Positions 1 through 6,480 are shown, counted from the first letter of the stretch. The stretch is 7,005 nucleotides of DNA from Clostridiales bacterium (GCA_012514045.1 JAAZBA010000071.1:1-7005); one strand, 5' to 3'. The notes: a model not told the origin generated them from the sequence alone. Made by a program: numbers and translations.

Positions 1-849
1 TCCCACAGCGAAATTTTTTCTCTCCATAGCGATGCCGGAACTGTTAAGATACTCGAATGTATCTCTGGCGCTATGTCCTATGGCAAGGACAACATATTTT
101 GTGGGTATCTCCTTTTCCGAACCGTCACGGGAGTACACGATGGAGGATATTCTCCCATCCTTCGCCGTAAAGCGGTCAAAACGGCTTGAGAATATCACTT
201 CTCCTCCCATGGATATTATTTCATCCCGCAGGGATACGACAATGTGACGTAGTTTATCAGTGCCTATATGGGGCTTTGCATCGATAAGTATGTCCTCAGG
301 CGCGCCATGACGGACGAAGGTTTCAAGAATGTATCTTTGACGGATATCCTTTGTGCCTGTGTTGAGCTTGCCATCGGAAAAGGTGCCGGCGCCGCCCTCG
401 CCGAACTGTACGTTTGATTCAGTATTGAGTTTCCCCCCACCCCAAAGAAGATCAACATCTCTGACCCTGTCAGGTATGCTTTTGCCCCGCTCCAGAAGAA
501 TCGGCTCGGACCCGCACTTTGCCAGCGTCAGAGCGGCGAAAAGTCCCGCGGGACCGCTGCCAATAACGACAGGCTGATAGGACAGCTTTCGCTTTGATAC
601 AAAAACGTAGGGAGGTTGGCTATATTTCCTCAGGGTAGGGCAATTTGTCTTGACGTTTTCTCCCATATCAAAGGAGACGCTTGCTCTGTAACAGACATCA
701 TATTTTTCTCTTGCGTCCACGCTTCTTCGCTCAATACGCAGATTTGACAAAAGTGAGGGCTTTACCCGAAGCTTCTTAGCCGCGGCATGAAGAAGAGAAA
801 AATCGTTATAATCCAATGGAAGGCGGATATCGGACAGAATATATCTCAT
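1..849 (-). CDS. COG2509-type NAD(P)/FAD-dependent dehydrogenase, N-terminal 283 residues (C-terminus beyond window)
   Basis: This is a predicted flavoprotein of the uncharacterised COG2509 family. The family carries FAD, but its substrate is not established. Reading the minus strand from the ATG at 849 gives 283 uninterrupted codons to the window edge. Residues 1-90 form the small N-terminal domain usual in this family (starts MRYILSDIRLP). The FAD dinucleotide-binding motif GSGPAG is at 97-102, with the acidic end of the second strand at E120 (ILLERG). The family-typical motif FGEGGAGTFSDGKL is at 149-162, and AIGHSARD is at 256-263. The last codons read FAVG, where full-length members continue with a VRIEHP-like stretch, so the gene is cut by the window and not broken. 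It starts 16 bp after the BaiN-like gene with only a weak AGAAA-type ribosome site, so it is probably translated from a shared transcript. Cytoplasmic: no signal peptide or membrane segment is visible. The family call is firm, the function is unknown. Confidence 0.9.
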   Translation of the reverse strand, partial: MRYILSDIRLPLDYNDFSLLHAAAKKLRVKPSLLSNLRIERRSVDAREKYDVCYRASVSFDMGENVKTNCPTLRKYSQPPYVFVSKRKLSYQPVVIGSGPAGLFAALTLAKCGSEPILLERGKSIPDRVRDVDLLWGGGKLNTESNVQFGEGGAGTFSDGKLNTGTKDIRQRYILETFVRHGAPEDILIDAKPHIGTDKLRHIVVSLRDEIISMGGEVIFSSRFDRFTAKDGRISSIVYSRDGSEKEIPTKYVVLAIGHSARDTFEYLNSSGIAMERKNFAVG

Positions 850-865
850 TTATTTTTCTAAACGG

Positions 866-2542
866 TCATTTCTTTTTGCGGCCGGAGGGTTTGCCTGTGC
901 TGGTGGGAATGGGCTTAGCCTTTGGCACCTCCACAGGAACATGGAATCTCTTCGGCCTCTTTTGAGACTTGGAAGCTGTTTTATTTTCCGAAGTTGACGA
1001 TTTCTGTGAAGTTGAGTCAGCCGGAGCTGGATCTGTTTGATGAATAACCTTTTTGACAGACCTCTTGTCGATTGTCCTGCTTGATTTCTTCTTCTCCGGC
1101 TCTTTTTTTACACTGTCTTTCTTCTTTGGAGTGGATTTGCGTTTTTTCTTCTCTGCCAAGACAGGGGGGATAATTTCTTCTTCCCGAGAAATAGGTTCAT
1201 CGCCGGAAAGCAGCGACATAGCGGCGCTTCTGCCCGCGACATAGCCGGAACTCCAAGCCCACTGGAGGTTGTACCCTCCGCAGTCACCGTCCACATCTAT
1301 GAGCTCACCGGTGACATAGAGACCTTCAAACCTTGTCTCAAGTGTCGATGGATTGAGCTCCTGCTGGGAAAGGCCGCCGGCAGTAACCTGAGCTGATTGC
1401 CAGGGAGAAACGCCGGAGGGTTTGCATATCATATTTTTAGCGGCATATGCCAGCTTTTCCGCAATGTTATTGTCGAGAGCGCTGCACATACGGGCAAGGG
1501 AACCATCGTATACGCTCTTGATGACAGCCTGACCGAGGTTTTTATGGAATATACCGGTAAAGAGCTTCTCAATGGGCATGTCTCTCCGCTGTGATATTCT
1601 TCTCTTAAGCTCCTTTGACAGAACAGCTTCACTTATGGAAGGCAGCAGGTCGACGGAAACCTCAATATTTGATACCTTTTTGCCATCAACCGTACCGCAG
1701 GTGTAGTATTCGCTTACGAGCCTCGAAAGCTCGAATACACATATGCCTGAAAGCGCTCCGTCGGCAAACTGCAGTTCTCCGCGTTCTGCCTTGACGGTGC
1801 GTCCGTCTGCAATAATCGACACCTTGGAGGTGTGACGCACGCCTTTCAGCGCAGCGAGCTTCGATGAGTCACATTTTATCTGAGTAAGTGCCGGGAATGT
1901 GGCGGTGAATTTAAGCCCCAGAGATTTAAGAAGTTCATAGCCTGACCTACCGTCGGCATAGGAGGGGGACGAAAGGCCGCCTGAGGCGACAATAACTCTC
2001 TTAGCGCAGGATTTCATTTCGCTTGAGTGGAGGAGCCACATGTCGCCATCCCGTTCAATTCTATCTATGGGATAGTAGCACAGCTCATGCACCCTCAGGG
2101 CTTCAAGCTCAAGTCGCAGGATATCAAGAACAGAGGAGGAGTGCTGAGAATATGGGTAAAATCTCCCGCCGTCGTCAGAGACTGTGACCATACCAAAGGA
2201 CTCAAAGAACGCAAGCGCTTCGCGATGGCCGAATGTGGTGATGACGGAGCCGGTAAGCTCGCCTGCGCCTCCTTTTTTATCTCCTACGCTGTGATACCGC
2301 TTTGAAACCAGGTCCCGCACTTTCTCGGGCGTAGCTCCGTCAAGGTTTCTGTTTGTGAAATTACACCGTCCGTTACCGGTGGCAAGCAATTTTTTGCCTA
2401 CCTTGTCGCATGCTTCAAGAATTGCAATACGGGCGGTGCGGTTTTCTTCTTTCAAATATCTTGCGGCAGAGAGCGCCGCCATAAGACCTGAAGCGCCGCC
2501 GCCGACTATGGCTATATCGAATCTGTTTACTGTGGGATCCAA
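866..2542 (-). CDS. BaiN/HI0933 (COG2081) family NAD(P)/FAD-dependent oxidoreductase with lysine-rich C-terminal tail
   Basis: Predicted cytoplasmic flavoprotein of 558 residues. The start is TTG at 2542. A GGAGGTG site lies 5 bases upstream of it, and later ATGs would cut off the FAD-binding motif. Visible motifs are GGGASG (14-19, FAD Rossmann fold), the signature KLLATGNGRCN (51-61), GGRFYP (125-130), ASGGLSSP (186-193), TAGGLS (387-392), and the family C-terminal signature with GLYVTGELIDVDGDCGGYN (407-425) followed by WAWSSGYVAG (428-437). The enzyme core ends near residue 446, close to the roughly 400-420 residues usual for the family. The remaining 110 or so residues are a hydrophilic, probably disordered tail. 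Counted from K465 to the end, it has 26 Lys and 6 Arg in 94 residues, with many Ser, Thr and Pro and almost no aromatics. Some relatives are named BaiN after the bile-acid-inducible cluster of Clostridium scindens, but nothing here shows bile-acid activity. The physiological substrate is unknown. Confidence 0.93.
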   Translation of the reverse strand: MDPTVNRFDIAIVGGGASGLMAALSAARYLKEENRTARIAILEACDKVGKKLLATGNGRCNFTNRNLDGATPEKVRDLVSKRYHSVGDKKGGAGELTGSVITTFGHREALAFFESFGMVTVSDDGGRFYPYSQHSSSVLDILRLELEALRVHELCYYPIDRIERDGDMWLLHSSEMKSCAKRVIVASGGLSSPSYADGRSGYELLKSLGLKFTATFPALTQIKCDSSKLAALKGVRHTSKVSIIADGRTVKAERGELQFADGALSGICVFELSRLVSEYYTCGTVDGKKVSNIEVSVDLLPSISEAVLSKELKRRISQRRDMPIEKLFTGIFHKNLGQAVIKSVYDGSLARMCSALDNNIAEKLAYAAKNMICKPSGVSPWQSAQVTAGGLSQQELNPSTLETRFEGLYVTGELIDVDGDCGGYNLQWAWSSGYVAGRSAAMSLLSGDEPISREEEIIPPVLAEKKKRKSTPKKKDSVKKEPEKKKSSRTIDKRSVKKVIHQTDPAPADSTSQKSSTSENKTASKSQKRPKRFHVPVEVPKAKPIPTSTGKPSGRKKK

Positions 2543-2547
2543 GAAAA

Positions 2548-2554
2548 CACCTCC
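2548..2554 (-). promoter_or_regulatory. Ribosome binding site deciding the TTG start of the BaiN-like gene
   Basis: On the minus strand the sequence reads GGAGGTG, then TTTTC, then TTG. Counted from the GGAGG core, the spacing is 7 bases. No ATG or GTG in the same frame is as well placed, and the Rossmann motif begins only 13 codons later, so TTG at 2542 is the likely start. Confidence 0.8.
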
Positions 2555-2570
2555 GTTATGTAGGGATTAA

Positions 2571-3863
2571 TCATAATTCAACCGTTACTGGGCGGCAAAG
2601 AATTGTCTTTCTTCTTGTGCCGTCCTCGTCGGGATAATAGGAATCGCTGTAGACAAACAAAGCTTTGTTGTCTTCTATCGGAATGAGCTCAGGATTGTTG
2701 CAGGCTCCTGCCCATTGGTGGAAAGTGGGAACCTCCACCGGCTCGTTGAGAAGATGACTTCTGTCTTCGGGAGTCATGGCAACTACGGGTTCTGTCCACT
2801 CCACACCATCAAGGGTGCCCTGAATAAACATGCCGGGGCGGGCGTAGCACAGGAGGATGGCGCCGCAGGAGAGTTTGCAAAGACGGGGAAGAATGCCTGT
2901 AGGAGCGAATGGCTTCGGTTTTGACCATGTTTTTCCGCCGTCCTCAGAACGGGACATGTACATGGGACTCCATTCACATCCCATGGTAGGTCCCCATACC
3001 GAGCGCATAAACCATACAATGGAGCCATCCGGCATAAATTCTATGTCACTGTCGCTGAAGCCTCCAGACTTGTAGGGATACTCGTCTCCGTCGGCAGGAT
3101 ACTCCATATGAGCCCATTGAGTGAAAGTGTGACCGTTATCATCAGAGCGGAAGAGCTCCGCAGAGTAATAAGGGCTGTACTGACCGTTCTTCGGATTCAG
3201 GTGACCTTCGCCGGAAAAGGCTGTTACCCACAGGGCGTTGTCGGGACCCAGTTTAAGGTTTCCTCTGGGGAAATGTCCCTTGAGGGTCAGTGTTCCGTCT
3301 GTATCCTTATAGACAATATGAGTAAGATATGGCCAGTCAAGGCTTATTCGCTCCATTACCGGCTCTGTCTCGCCCGCCGGAATTCTGTAACCGATCCACT
3401 CTTTTTTGGCAAGCTCTTCGGGAAGCCTTTCTGCCTTGAAAGCATACATCATGAATCCGCCGGGCCAGGTCTGATAACCATCGGGAAGGGGAAGCTGCTT
3501 GCCGACAGCCTGCTTTGTATAGTCGTAATCAGGGGTATTAAAAAGCACATCGGTGAGAGAATAGCCCTCAAGCTTCGTGCCGGATATGGGAGGCAAGTAT
3601 AGTCTGTCTCCATTGGGAAGTTTGAGACCGCAGGTCTTTGCTACAGAGCTGTCTCTTTCCTTCCAGCTTTTTCCGTTGTCCCAGCTTTCAAACCAGCGGC
3701 AGGTGTCTCCGTAGGTCTTTAGGTTGTCGTCCTCTACATGAACAGAGACCATTATGCGGTCTCCCAGATGGTACGGTCTGGGGAACTGGTACGGTCCCCA
3801 GGCTTTTTCCTCCGGCTTTATGCCGCGAACAATGACTCTTTCTTTTCCTAATGTTATTTTCAT
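2571..3863 (-). CDS. Sialidase-fold (Asp-box/BNR) glycoside hydrolase-like protein, no signal peptide
   Basis: A 430-residue beta-propeller protein of the sialidase superfamily. Three clear Asp boxes (S-x-D-x-G-x-x-W/F) are visible: 60-67 (SWDNGKSW), 240-247 (SDDNGHTF) and 306-313 (SEDGGKTW). A degenerate fourth is near 350-356 (TLDGVEW). Propeller-type strands with DG turns recur (DSDIEFMPDGSIVWF at 271-285). ATG at 3863 is chosen because GGAGG lies 6 bases upstream. The frame stays open to a TTG at 3929, but that TTG is part of the -35 box, so it cannot be the start of this transcript. The N-terminus (MKITLGKERV) has no signal peptide or lipobox, so the protein should be cytoplasmic, unlike most secreted sialidases. 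True sialidases carry an Arg in a [YF]-R-I-P motif near the N-terminus. Here the matching stretch reads YQFP (25-28), with Gln where that Arg would be. The fold call is strong. Sialidase activity itself is doubtful, and another exo-glycosidase or lyase-like role is possible. First gene of the probable three-gene operon. Confidence 0.87.
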   Translation of the reverse strand: MKITLGKERVIVRGIKPEEKAWGPYQFPRPYHLGDRIMVSVHVEDDNLKTYGDTCRWFESWDNGKSWKERDSSVAKTCGLKLPNGDRLYLPPISGTKLEGYSLTDVLFNTPDYDYTKQAVGKQLPLPDGYQTWPGGFMMYAFKAERLPEELAKKEWIGYRIPAGETEPVMERISLDWPYLTHIVYKDTDGTLTLKGHFPRGNLKLGPDNALWVTAFSGEGHLNPKNGQYSPYYSAELFRSDDNGHTFTQWAHMEYPADGDEYPYKSGGFSDSDIEFMPDGSIVWFMRSVWGPTMGCEWSPMYMSRSEDGGKTWSKPKPFAPTGILPRLCKLSCGAILLCYARPGMFIQGTLDGVEWTEPVVAMTPEDRSHLLNEPVEVPTFHQWAGACNNPELIPIEDNKALFVYSDSYYPDEDGTRRKTILCRPVTVEL

Positions 3864-3869
3864 AAGATT

Positions 3870-3874
3870 CCTCC
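3870..3874 (-). promoter_or_regulatory. Ribosome binding site of the sialidase-like gene
   Basis: GGAGG on the minus strand, then AATCTT, then ATG at 3863. The 6-base spacing is near ideal and fixes the start against the longer open frame upstream. Confidence 0.85.
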
Positions 3875-3899
3875 AAAAAACATACAATATCTTATACAT

Positions 3900-3929
3900 A
3901 TTATATCCTAATAACAAGCTATGTGTCAA
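3900..3929 (-). promoter_or_regulatory. Consensus SigA/sigma-70 promoter for the leftward operon
   Basis: Read on the minus strand, TTGACA (3929-3924) and TATAAT (3905-3900) are both exact consensus hexamers, separated by 18 bp. Transcription would start near 3893, giving a leader of about 30 bases with a GGAGG site just before the ATG at 3863. No attenuator-like hairpin is visible in so short a leader. The promoter would drive the sialidase-like gene and, given the small gaps, the two flavoprotein genes after it. Confidence 0.85.
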
Positions 3930-3933
3930 TCGG

Positions 3934-3943
3934 CAATATATTG
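3934..3943. repeat. 10-bp palindrome next to the leftward -35 box
   Basis: CAATATATTG is a perfect palindrome lying 4 bp upstream of the leftward -35 hexamer, between the two divergent promoters. It overlaps a looser inverted repeat, TCAAT-N9-ATTGA (3926-3944), that runs into the -35 box. It could be a regulator binding site, but short AT-rich palindromes are common by chance in such DNA. Confidence 0.25.
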
Positions 3944-3983
3944 ATAAACGGGAGTTTTATGCCGGTGACATATATTTGAAGTC

Positions 3984-4012
3984 TTGAAATTACTTCTCCT
4001 ATATGGTAAAAT
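3984..4012 (+). promoter_or_regulatory. Extended -10 promoter for the ttcA-ebfC-recR-rsuA operon
   Basis: TTGAAA (3984-3989) and TAAAAT (4007-4012) are separated by 17 bp, each matching consensus at five of six positions. TGG immediately before the -10 box supplies the TGn extended -10 element. The predicted start is near 4019, about 25 bases before the ATG at 4044. The promoter points away from the leftward promoter, with about 54 bp between the two -35 boxes. Confidence 0.75.
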
Positions 4013-4043
4013 ATCCTGAGACAGGCTAAAGGGAGGACAAAGG

Positions 4044-4772
4044 ATGCTGCAAAAGGTGCTGTCATTTACGAGAAGATGCATAGAGGACTACGACATGATA
4101 GCCCCGAACGACAGGATTGCCGCAGGTGTTTCCGGAGGGAAGGACTCCCTCACGATGCTCCTTGCTCTGGCAAACTTAAAAAGGTTCTATCCCGTCCCTT
4201 TCGAGCTTGAAGCTGTAACACTCGACATGGGCTTTGAGGGTATGGATTTTTCTCCCATAACGGTTCTCTGCGATGAGCTGGGAATACATCACACCGTTAT
4301 AAAGACTCAGCTCAAGGAAATTATCTTTGATGTGCGCAGGGAGGAGAACCCCTGTTCACTGTGCGCCAAAATGAGAAGAGGAGCGCTCCATGACGCGGCG
4401 ATTTCTATCGGCTGCAATAAATGCGCTCTGGGACATCACCATGATGACGCGGTGGAAACCCTTATGCTTTCCCTCTTCTATGAGGGCAGAATAGGATGCT
4501 TTCGACCGGTGACTTATCTTGACCGCAAGAATATTACACTTATCCGGCCGATGCTGTACACGCCGGAACGGCTTATAAGATCCCTTGCAAACGGATATCC
4601 TCTGCCGGTGATAAAGAATCCATGTCCCGCAGACGGCAACTCGAAGCGCCAGAAAATGAAGGATCTTGTAAAAATGCTTGATAAACAAAATCCCGGACTA
4701 AGGGAGCGTCTCTTCGGAGCGATGCAGAGACTTCCCCTTGAGGGCTGGGAAAAAACCGATATAAGGAGATAG
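4044..4772 (+). CDS. ttcA: TtcA-family ATP-dependent tRNA thiolation enzyme (PP-loop, predicted Fe-S)
   Basis: A 242-residue member of the TtcA/TilS adenine nucleotide alpha-hydrolase family. In characterised members (E. coli TtcA) it thiolates cytidine 32 of tRNA using ATP and a 4Fe-4S cluster. The PP-loop SGGKDS is at 30-35. NPCSLCAKMRRG (102-113) holds the CxxC pair C104/C107. GHHHDDAVETLMLSLFYEG (130-148) is the characteristic family motif. C194 in KNPCP (191-195) is in the place of the third cluster-binding Cys. E. coli TtcA has a PCNLC-type pair at this site, while only one Cys is seen here, which still leaves three cluster ligands. At 242 residues it is shorter than the roughly 310 of E. 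coli TtcA. The ATG start has GGGAGG (4031-4036) 7 bases upstream. First gene of the operon, 4 bp before ebfC. The family is certain, but the exact tRNA position modified in this lineage is an inference. Confidence 0.88.
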   Translation: MLQKVLSFTRRCIEDYDMIAPNDRIAAGVSGGKDSLTMLLALANLKRFYPVPFELEAVTLDMGFEGMDFSPITVLCDELGIHHTVIKTQLKEIIFDVRREENPCSLCAKMRRGALHDAAISIGCNKCALGHHHDDAVETLMLSLFYEGRIGCFRPVTYLDRKNITLIRPMLYTPERLIRSLANGYPLPVIKNPCPADGNSKRQKMKDLVKMLDKQNPGLRERLFGAMQRLPLEGWEKTDIRR

Positions 4773-4776
4773 AAAA

Positions 4777-5118
4777 ATGGCAAAGGGCAGAATGCCCATG
4801 GGAAACATGGGCGGAATGAACATGAACGCGATGCTCAAGCAGGCACAGAAGATACAGGCGGACATGGAGAAAATAAAGGCTGAGCTTGAAGAAAAGGAAT
4901 ATGAAGGCGCCTCCGGCGGTGGAGCCGTAAAGATAACAGTCAGTGGCAAGAAGCAGCTTACGGGCGTATTTATCGAACCGGAAGTACTGGAGGAAGACGC
5001 CGATATGCTATCCGACATGATAATCACTGCTGCAAATACAGCGCTCAGAGCTGCGATTGACGACTATGACCAGCAGATGAACCGTCTTACAGGCGGTCGT
5101 ATGCAGGGTATGCTTTGA
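4777..5118 (+). CDS. ebfC: YbaB/EbfC family nucleoid-associated DNA-binding protein
   Basis: A 113-residue protein. The family forms small dimers that bind DNA and sit on the nucleoid, and its gene is usually beside recR. The core runs from about residue 18 to 105. It has an amphipathic charged helix (NAMLKQAQKIQADMEKIKAEL, about 17-37), the ASGGGAVKITVSGKKQ beta segment (45-60), the family motif IEPEVLEEDADMLSDMI (66-82) and a final helix (NTALRAAIDDYDQQM, 87-101). The first 19 residues are rich in Met and Gly (seven Met), and the C-terminus reads RMQGML. The start at 4777 has AAGGAG (4763-4768) 8 bases upstream, placed inside the last codons of ttcA. It is followed by recR after a single base, which supports co-translation. 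The name rests on clear family similarity and on the conserved neighbour. Confidence 0.95.
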   Translation: MAKGRMPMGNMGGMNMNAMLKQAQKIQADMEKIKAELEEKEYEGASGGGAVKITVSGKKQLTGVFIEPEVLEEDADMLSDMIITAANTALRAAIDDYDQQMNRLTGGRMQGML

Positions 5119-5119
5119 T

Positions 5120-5722
5120 ATGGCATCGTTTGCGGCTCCTGTGGAGCGACTGATAGAGCAGTTTGAATCCCTTCCGGGAATAGGACACAAAACTGCCCAG
5201 AGGCTTGCTTTCTACATAATATCCGCCTCCGATGAACGAGCTCAGTCTTTTGCTCAGGCTATCCTTGAGGCGAAGCAGCTTGTGACAAAGTGCAAAATCT
5301 GCTGTAATCTGTCTGAAAACGAGGAATGCGTCATTTGCTCTGATGACGGCAGGGACAGAGCCATCGTCTGCGTTGTAAGCGACCCGAAGGATGTAGCAGC
5401 TTTTGAGAGAAGCAGGGAGTATAACGGGGTGTATCACGTGCTTCACGGCGTAATCTCTCCCATGAACTATATAGGTCCCGATGATTTATGTATTCGCGAG
5501 CTTGTATCAAGGGTAACCGGGGGAGGGATCGAGGAGGTTATTCTGGCTACCAATCCCGATACCGAGGGAGAAGCCACGGCAATGTACATATCCCGTATTC
5601 TAAAGCCTTTCGAGGTCAAGGTTTCCCGTCTTGCCTACGGTATCCCAGTGGGAGGAAGACTTGAGTATGCCGACGAGGTTACTCTGCAGAAGGCTTTGGA
5701 CGGCAGGACAGAAATGCTGTAG
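5120..5722 (+). CDS. recR: Recombination mediator protein RecR
   Basis: A 200-residue protein of typical RecR length. RecR acts with RecO (and RecF) to load RecA on single-stranded DNA at gaps during recombinational repair. In order: N-terminal helix-hairpin-helix (about 8-30, LPGIGHKTAQRLAF at 18-31), a C4 zinc finger (C58, C61, C70, C73), a Toprim domain (about 80-175, with VVSDPKDVAAFE at 85-96 and ATNPDTEGEATAMY at 143-156), and the C-terminal motif SRLAYGIPVGGRLEYADEVT (169-188). All expected residues are present. The ATG lies one base after the ebfC stop (TGATATG). The nearest purine run, AGGG at 5105-5108, is 11 bases away, so translation probably depends on coupling to ebfC. No independent promoter is seen. 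Confidence 0.97.
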   Translation: MASFAAPVERLIEQFESLPGIGHKTAQRLAFYIISASDERAQSFAQAILEAKQLVTKCKICCNLSENEECVICSDDGRDRAIVCVVSDPKDVAAFERSREYNGVYHVLHGVISPMNYIGPDDLCIRELVSRVTGGGIEEVILATNPDTEGEATAMYISRILKPFEVKVSRLAYGIPVGGRLEYADEVTLQKALDGRTEML

Positions 5723-5729
5723 ACTGTCT

Positions 5730-5735
5730 GAGGTG
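5730..5735 (+). promoter_or_regulatory. Ribosome binding site deciding the TTG start of rsuA
   Basis: GAGGTG is followed 7 bases later by TTG at 5743. The S4 domain motif begins within the first codons (LSRLDKVLS), so a later start would damage the domain, and no ATG or GTG in frame lies between the recR stop and this site. Confidence 0.75.
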
Positions 5736-5742
5736 AGAAGAT

Positions 5743-6462
5743 TTGCTTTCAAGACTTGACAAGGTGCTGTCGAACCTGGGACTGGGTTCTCGTAAAGAGG
5801 TGACGGAGGCGATAAGACGAGGACTTGTAACTGTTGATAACGAGGTATGCAGGGTTCCGGACAAGAAAATAGATCCCGAGGCGAGCGAAATCACCTTCCA
5901 GGGGGAAAAGCTTGTCTACAGACAGTACGACTACATAATGATGAACAAGCCGGCCGGTTACATATCCGCTACCGAAGATAGGAACAAGGTAACGGTTATT
6001 GAGCTTCTGCCGGATAGACTCAAAAGATTGGGACTTTTTCCCGCCGGAAGGCTTGACCGCGACAGTGAAGGTCTTCTCCTGCTGACAAATGACGGAAACG
6101 CGGCTCACGCCATTATTTCTCCGAAAAGAAACATCGACAAGCTATATTACATCAGATACTCAGGAGTGCTCAGCGACAACGCCGAAATGCTGTTTTCCCT
6201 GGGAATTGAGATTGACGGAGGAGAAAAATGCCTTCCCGCTGCTCTTGAACGGGTAGGAAATGGGGAAGCACACGTTACAATACACGAAGGGAAATACCAC
6301 CAGGTGAAAAGAATGATATCCGCCGTGGGCGGAGAGGTGATATACCTTAAGCGTCTAAAAATAGGAATGATAGAGCTCGACGATTCACTCGCACCCGGAG
6401 AGATTCGCAGACTTACCACCGACGAGGAGAAATGGATTCGTGGCATTATCGAGAAACGATAA
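5743..6462 (+). CDS. rsuA: 16S rRNA pseudouridine synthase, RsuA type
   Basis: A 239-residue protein close to the 231 of E. coli RsuA, which converts one uridine (516) of 16S rRNA to pseudouridine. It has an N-terminal S4 RNA-binding domain (about 1-60, SRLDKVLSNLGLGSRKEV at 3-20), the MNKPAGYIS motif (67-75), and the catalytic motif GRLDRDSEGLLLLTNDG (102-118) with the predicted nucleophile D105. The stretch EGKYHQVKRM (182-191) is the RsuA form. The RluB, RluE and RluF branches have different residues there, so RsuA is preferred. TTG at 5743 is the start, backed by GAGGTG 7 bases upstream. It lies 20 bp after recR and is the last gene of the operon. The family is certain. The exact target base is inferred from the motif and not proved. 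Confidence 0.88.
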   Translation: MLSRLDKVLSNLGLGSRKEVTEAIRRGLVTVDNEVCRVPDKKIDPEASEITFQGEKLVYRQYDYIMMNKPAGYISATEDRNKVTVIELLPDRLKRLGLFPAGRLDRDSEGLLLLTNDGNAAHAIISPKRNIDKLYYIRYSGVLSDNAEMLFSLGIEIDGGEKCLPAALERVGNGEAHVTIHEGKYHQVKRMISAVGGEVIYLKRLKIGMIELDDSLAPGEIRRLTTDEEKWIRGIIEKR

Positions 6463-6480
6463 ATTTGATATTTGTTATAC

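Noticed and set aside
1..849. Truncated or pseudogene status of the COG2509 gene
   Set aside because: The frame is intact for all 283 visible codons and ends at the window edge in a conserved motif, so the cut is only from the window.
866..1205. Lysine-rich tail as a separate small gene or a frameshifted fusion
   Set aside because: The tail is in the same frame as the enzyme with no stop or ribosome site between, and composition changes smoothly after the core.
3108..3602. 164-codon plus-strand open frame opposite the sialidase-like gene
   Set aside because: It is the longest antisense frame, but it shows no domain or convincing ribosome site. The minus-strand frame has Asp boxes and a clear start.
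3864..3929. Longer N-terminus for the sialidase-like protein, starting at TTG 3929 or ATG 3899
   Set aside because: The TTG is the first half of the -35 hexamer, and ATG 3899 lies upstream of the predicted transcription start near 3893. ATG 3863 has an ideal GGAGG site and begins the conserved part.
4356..4783. Open frames on the minus strand opposite ttcA and ebfC
   Set aside because: They lack ribosome sites and recognisable motifs and lie wholly opposite well-supported genes.
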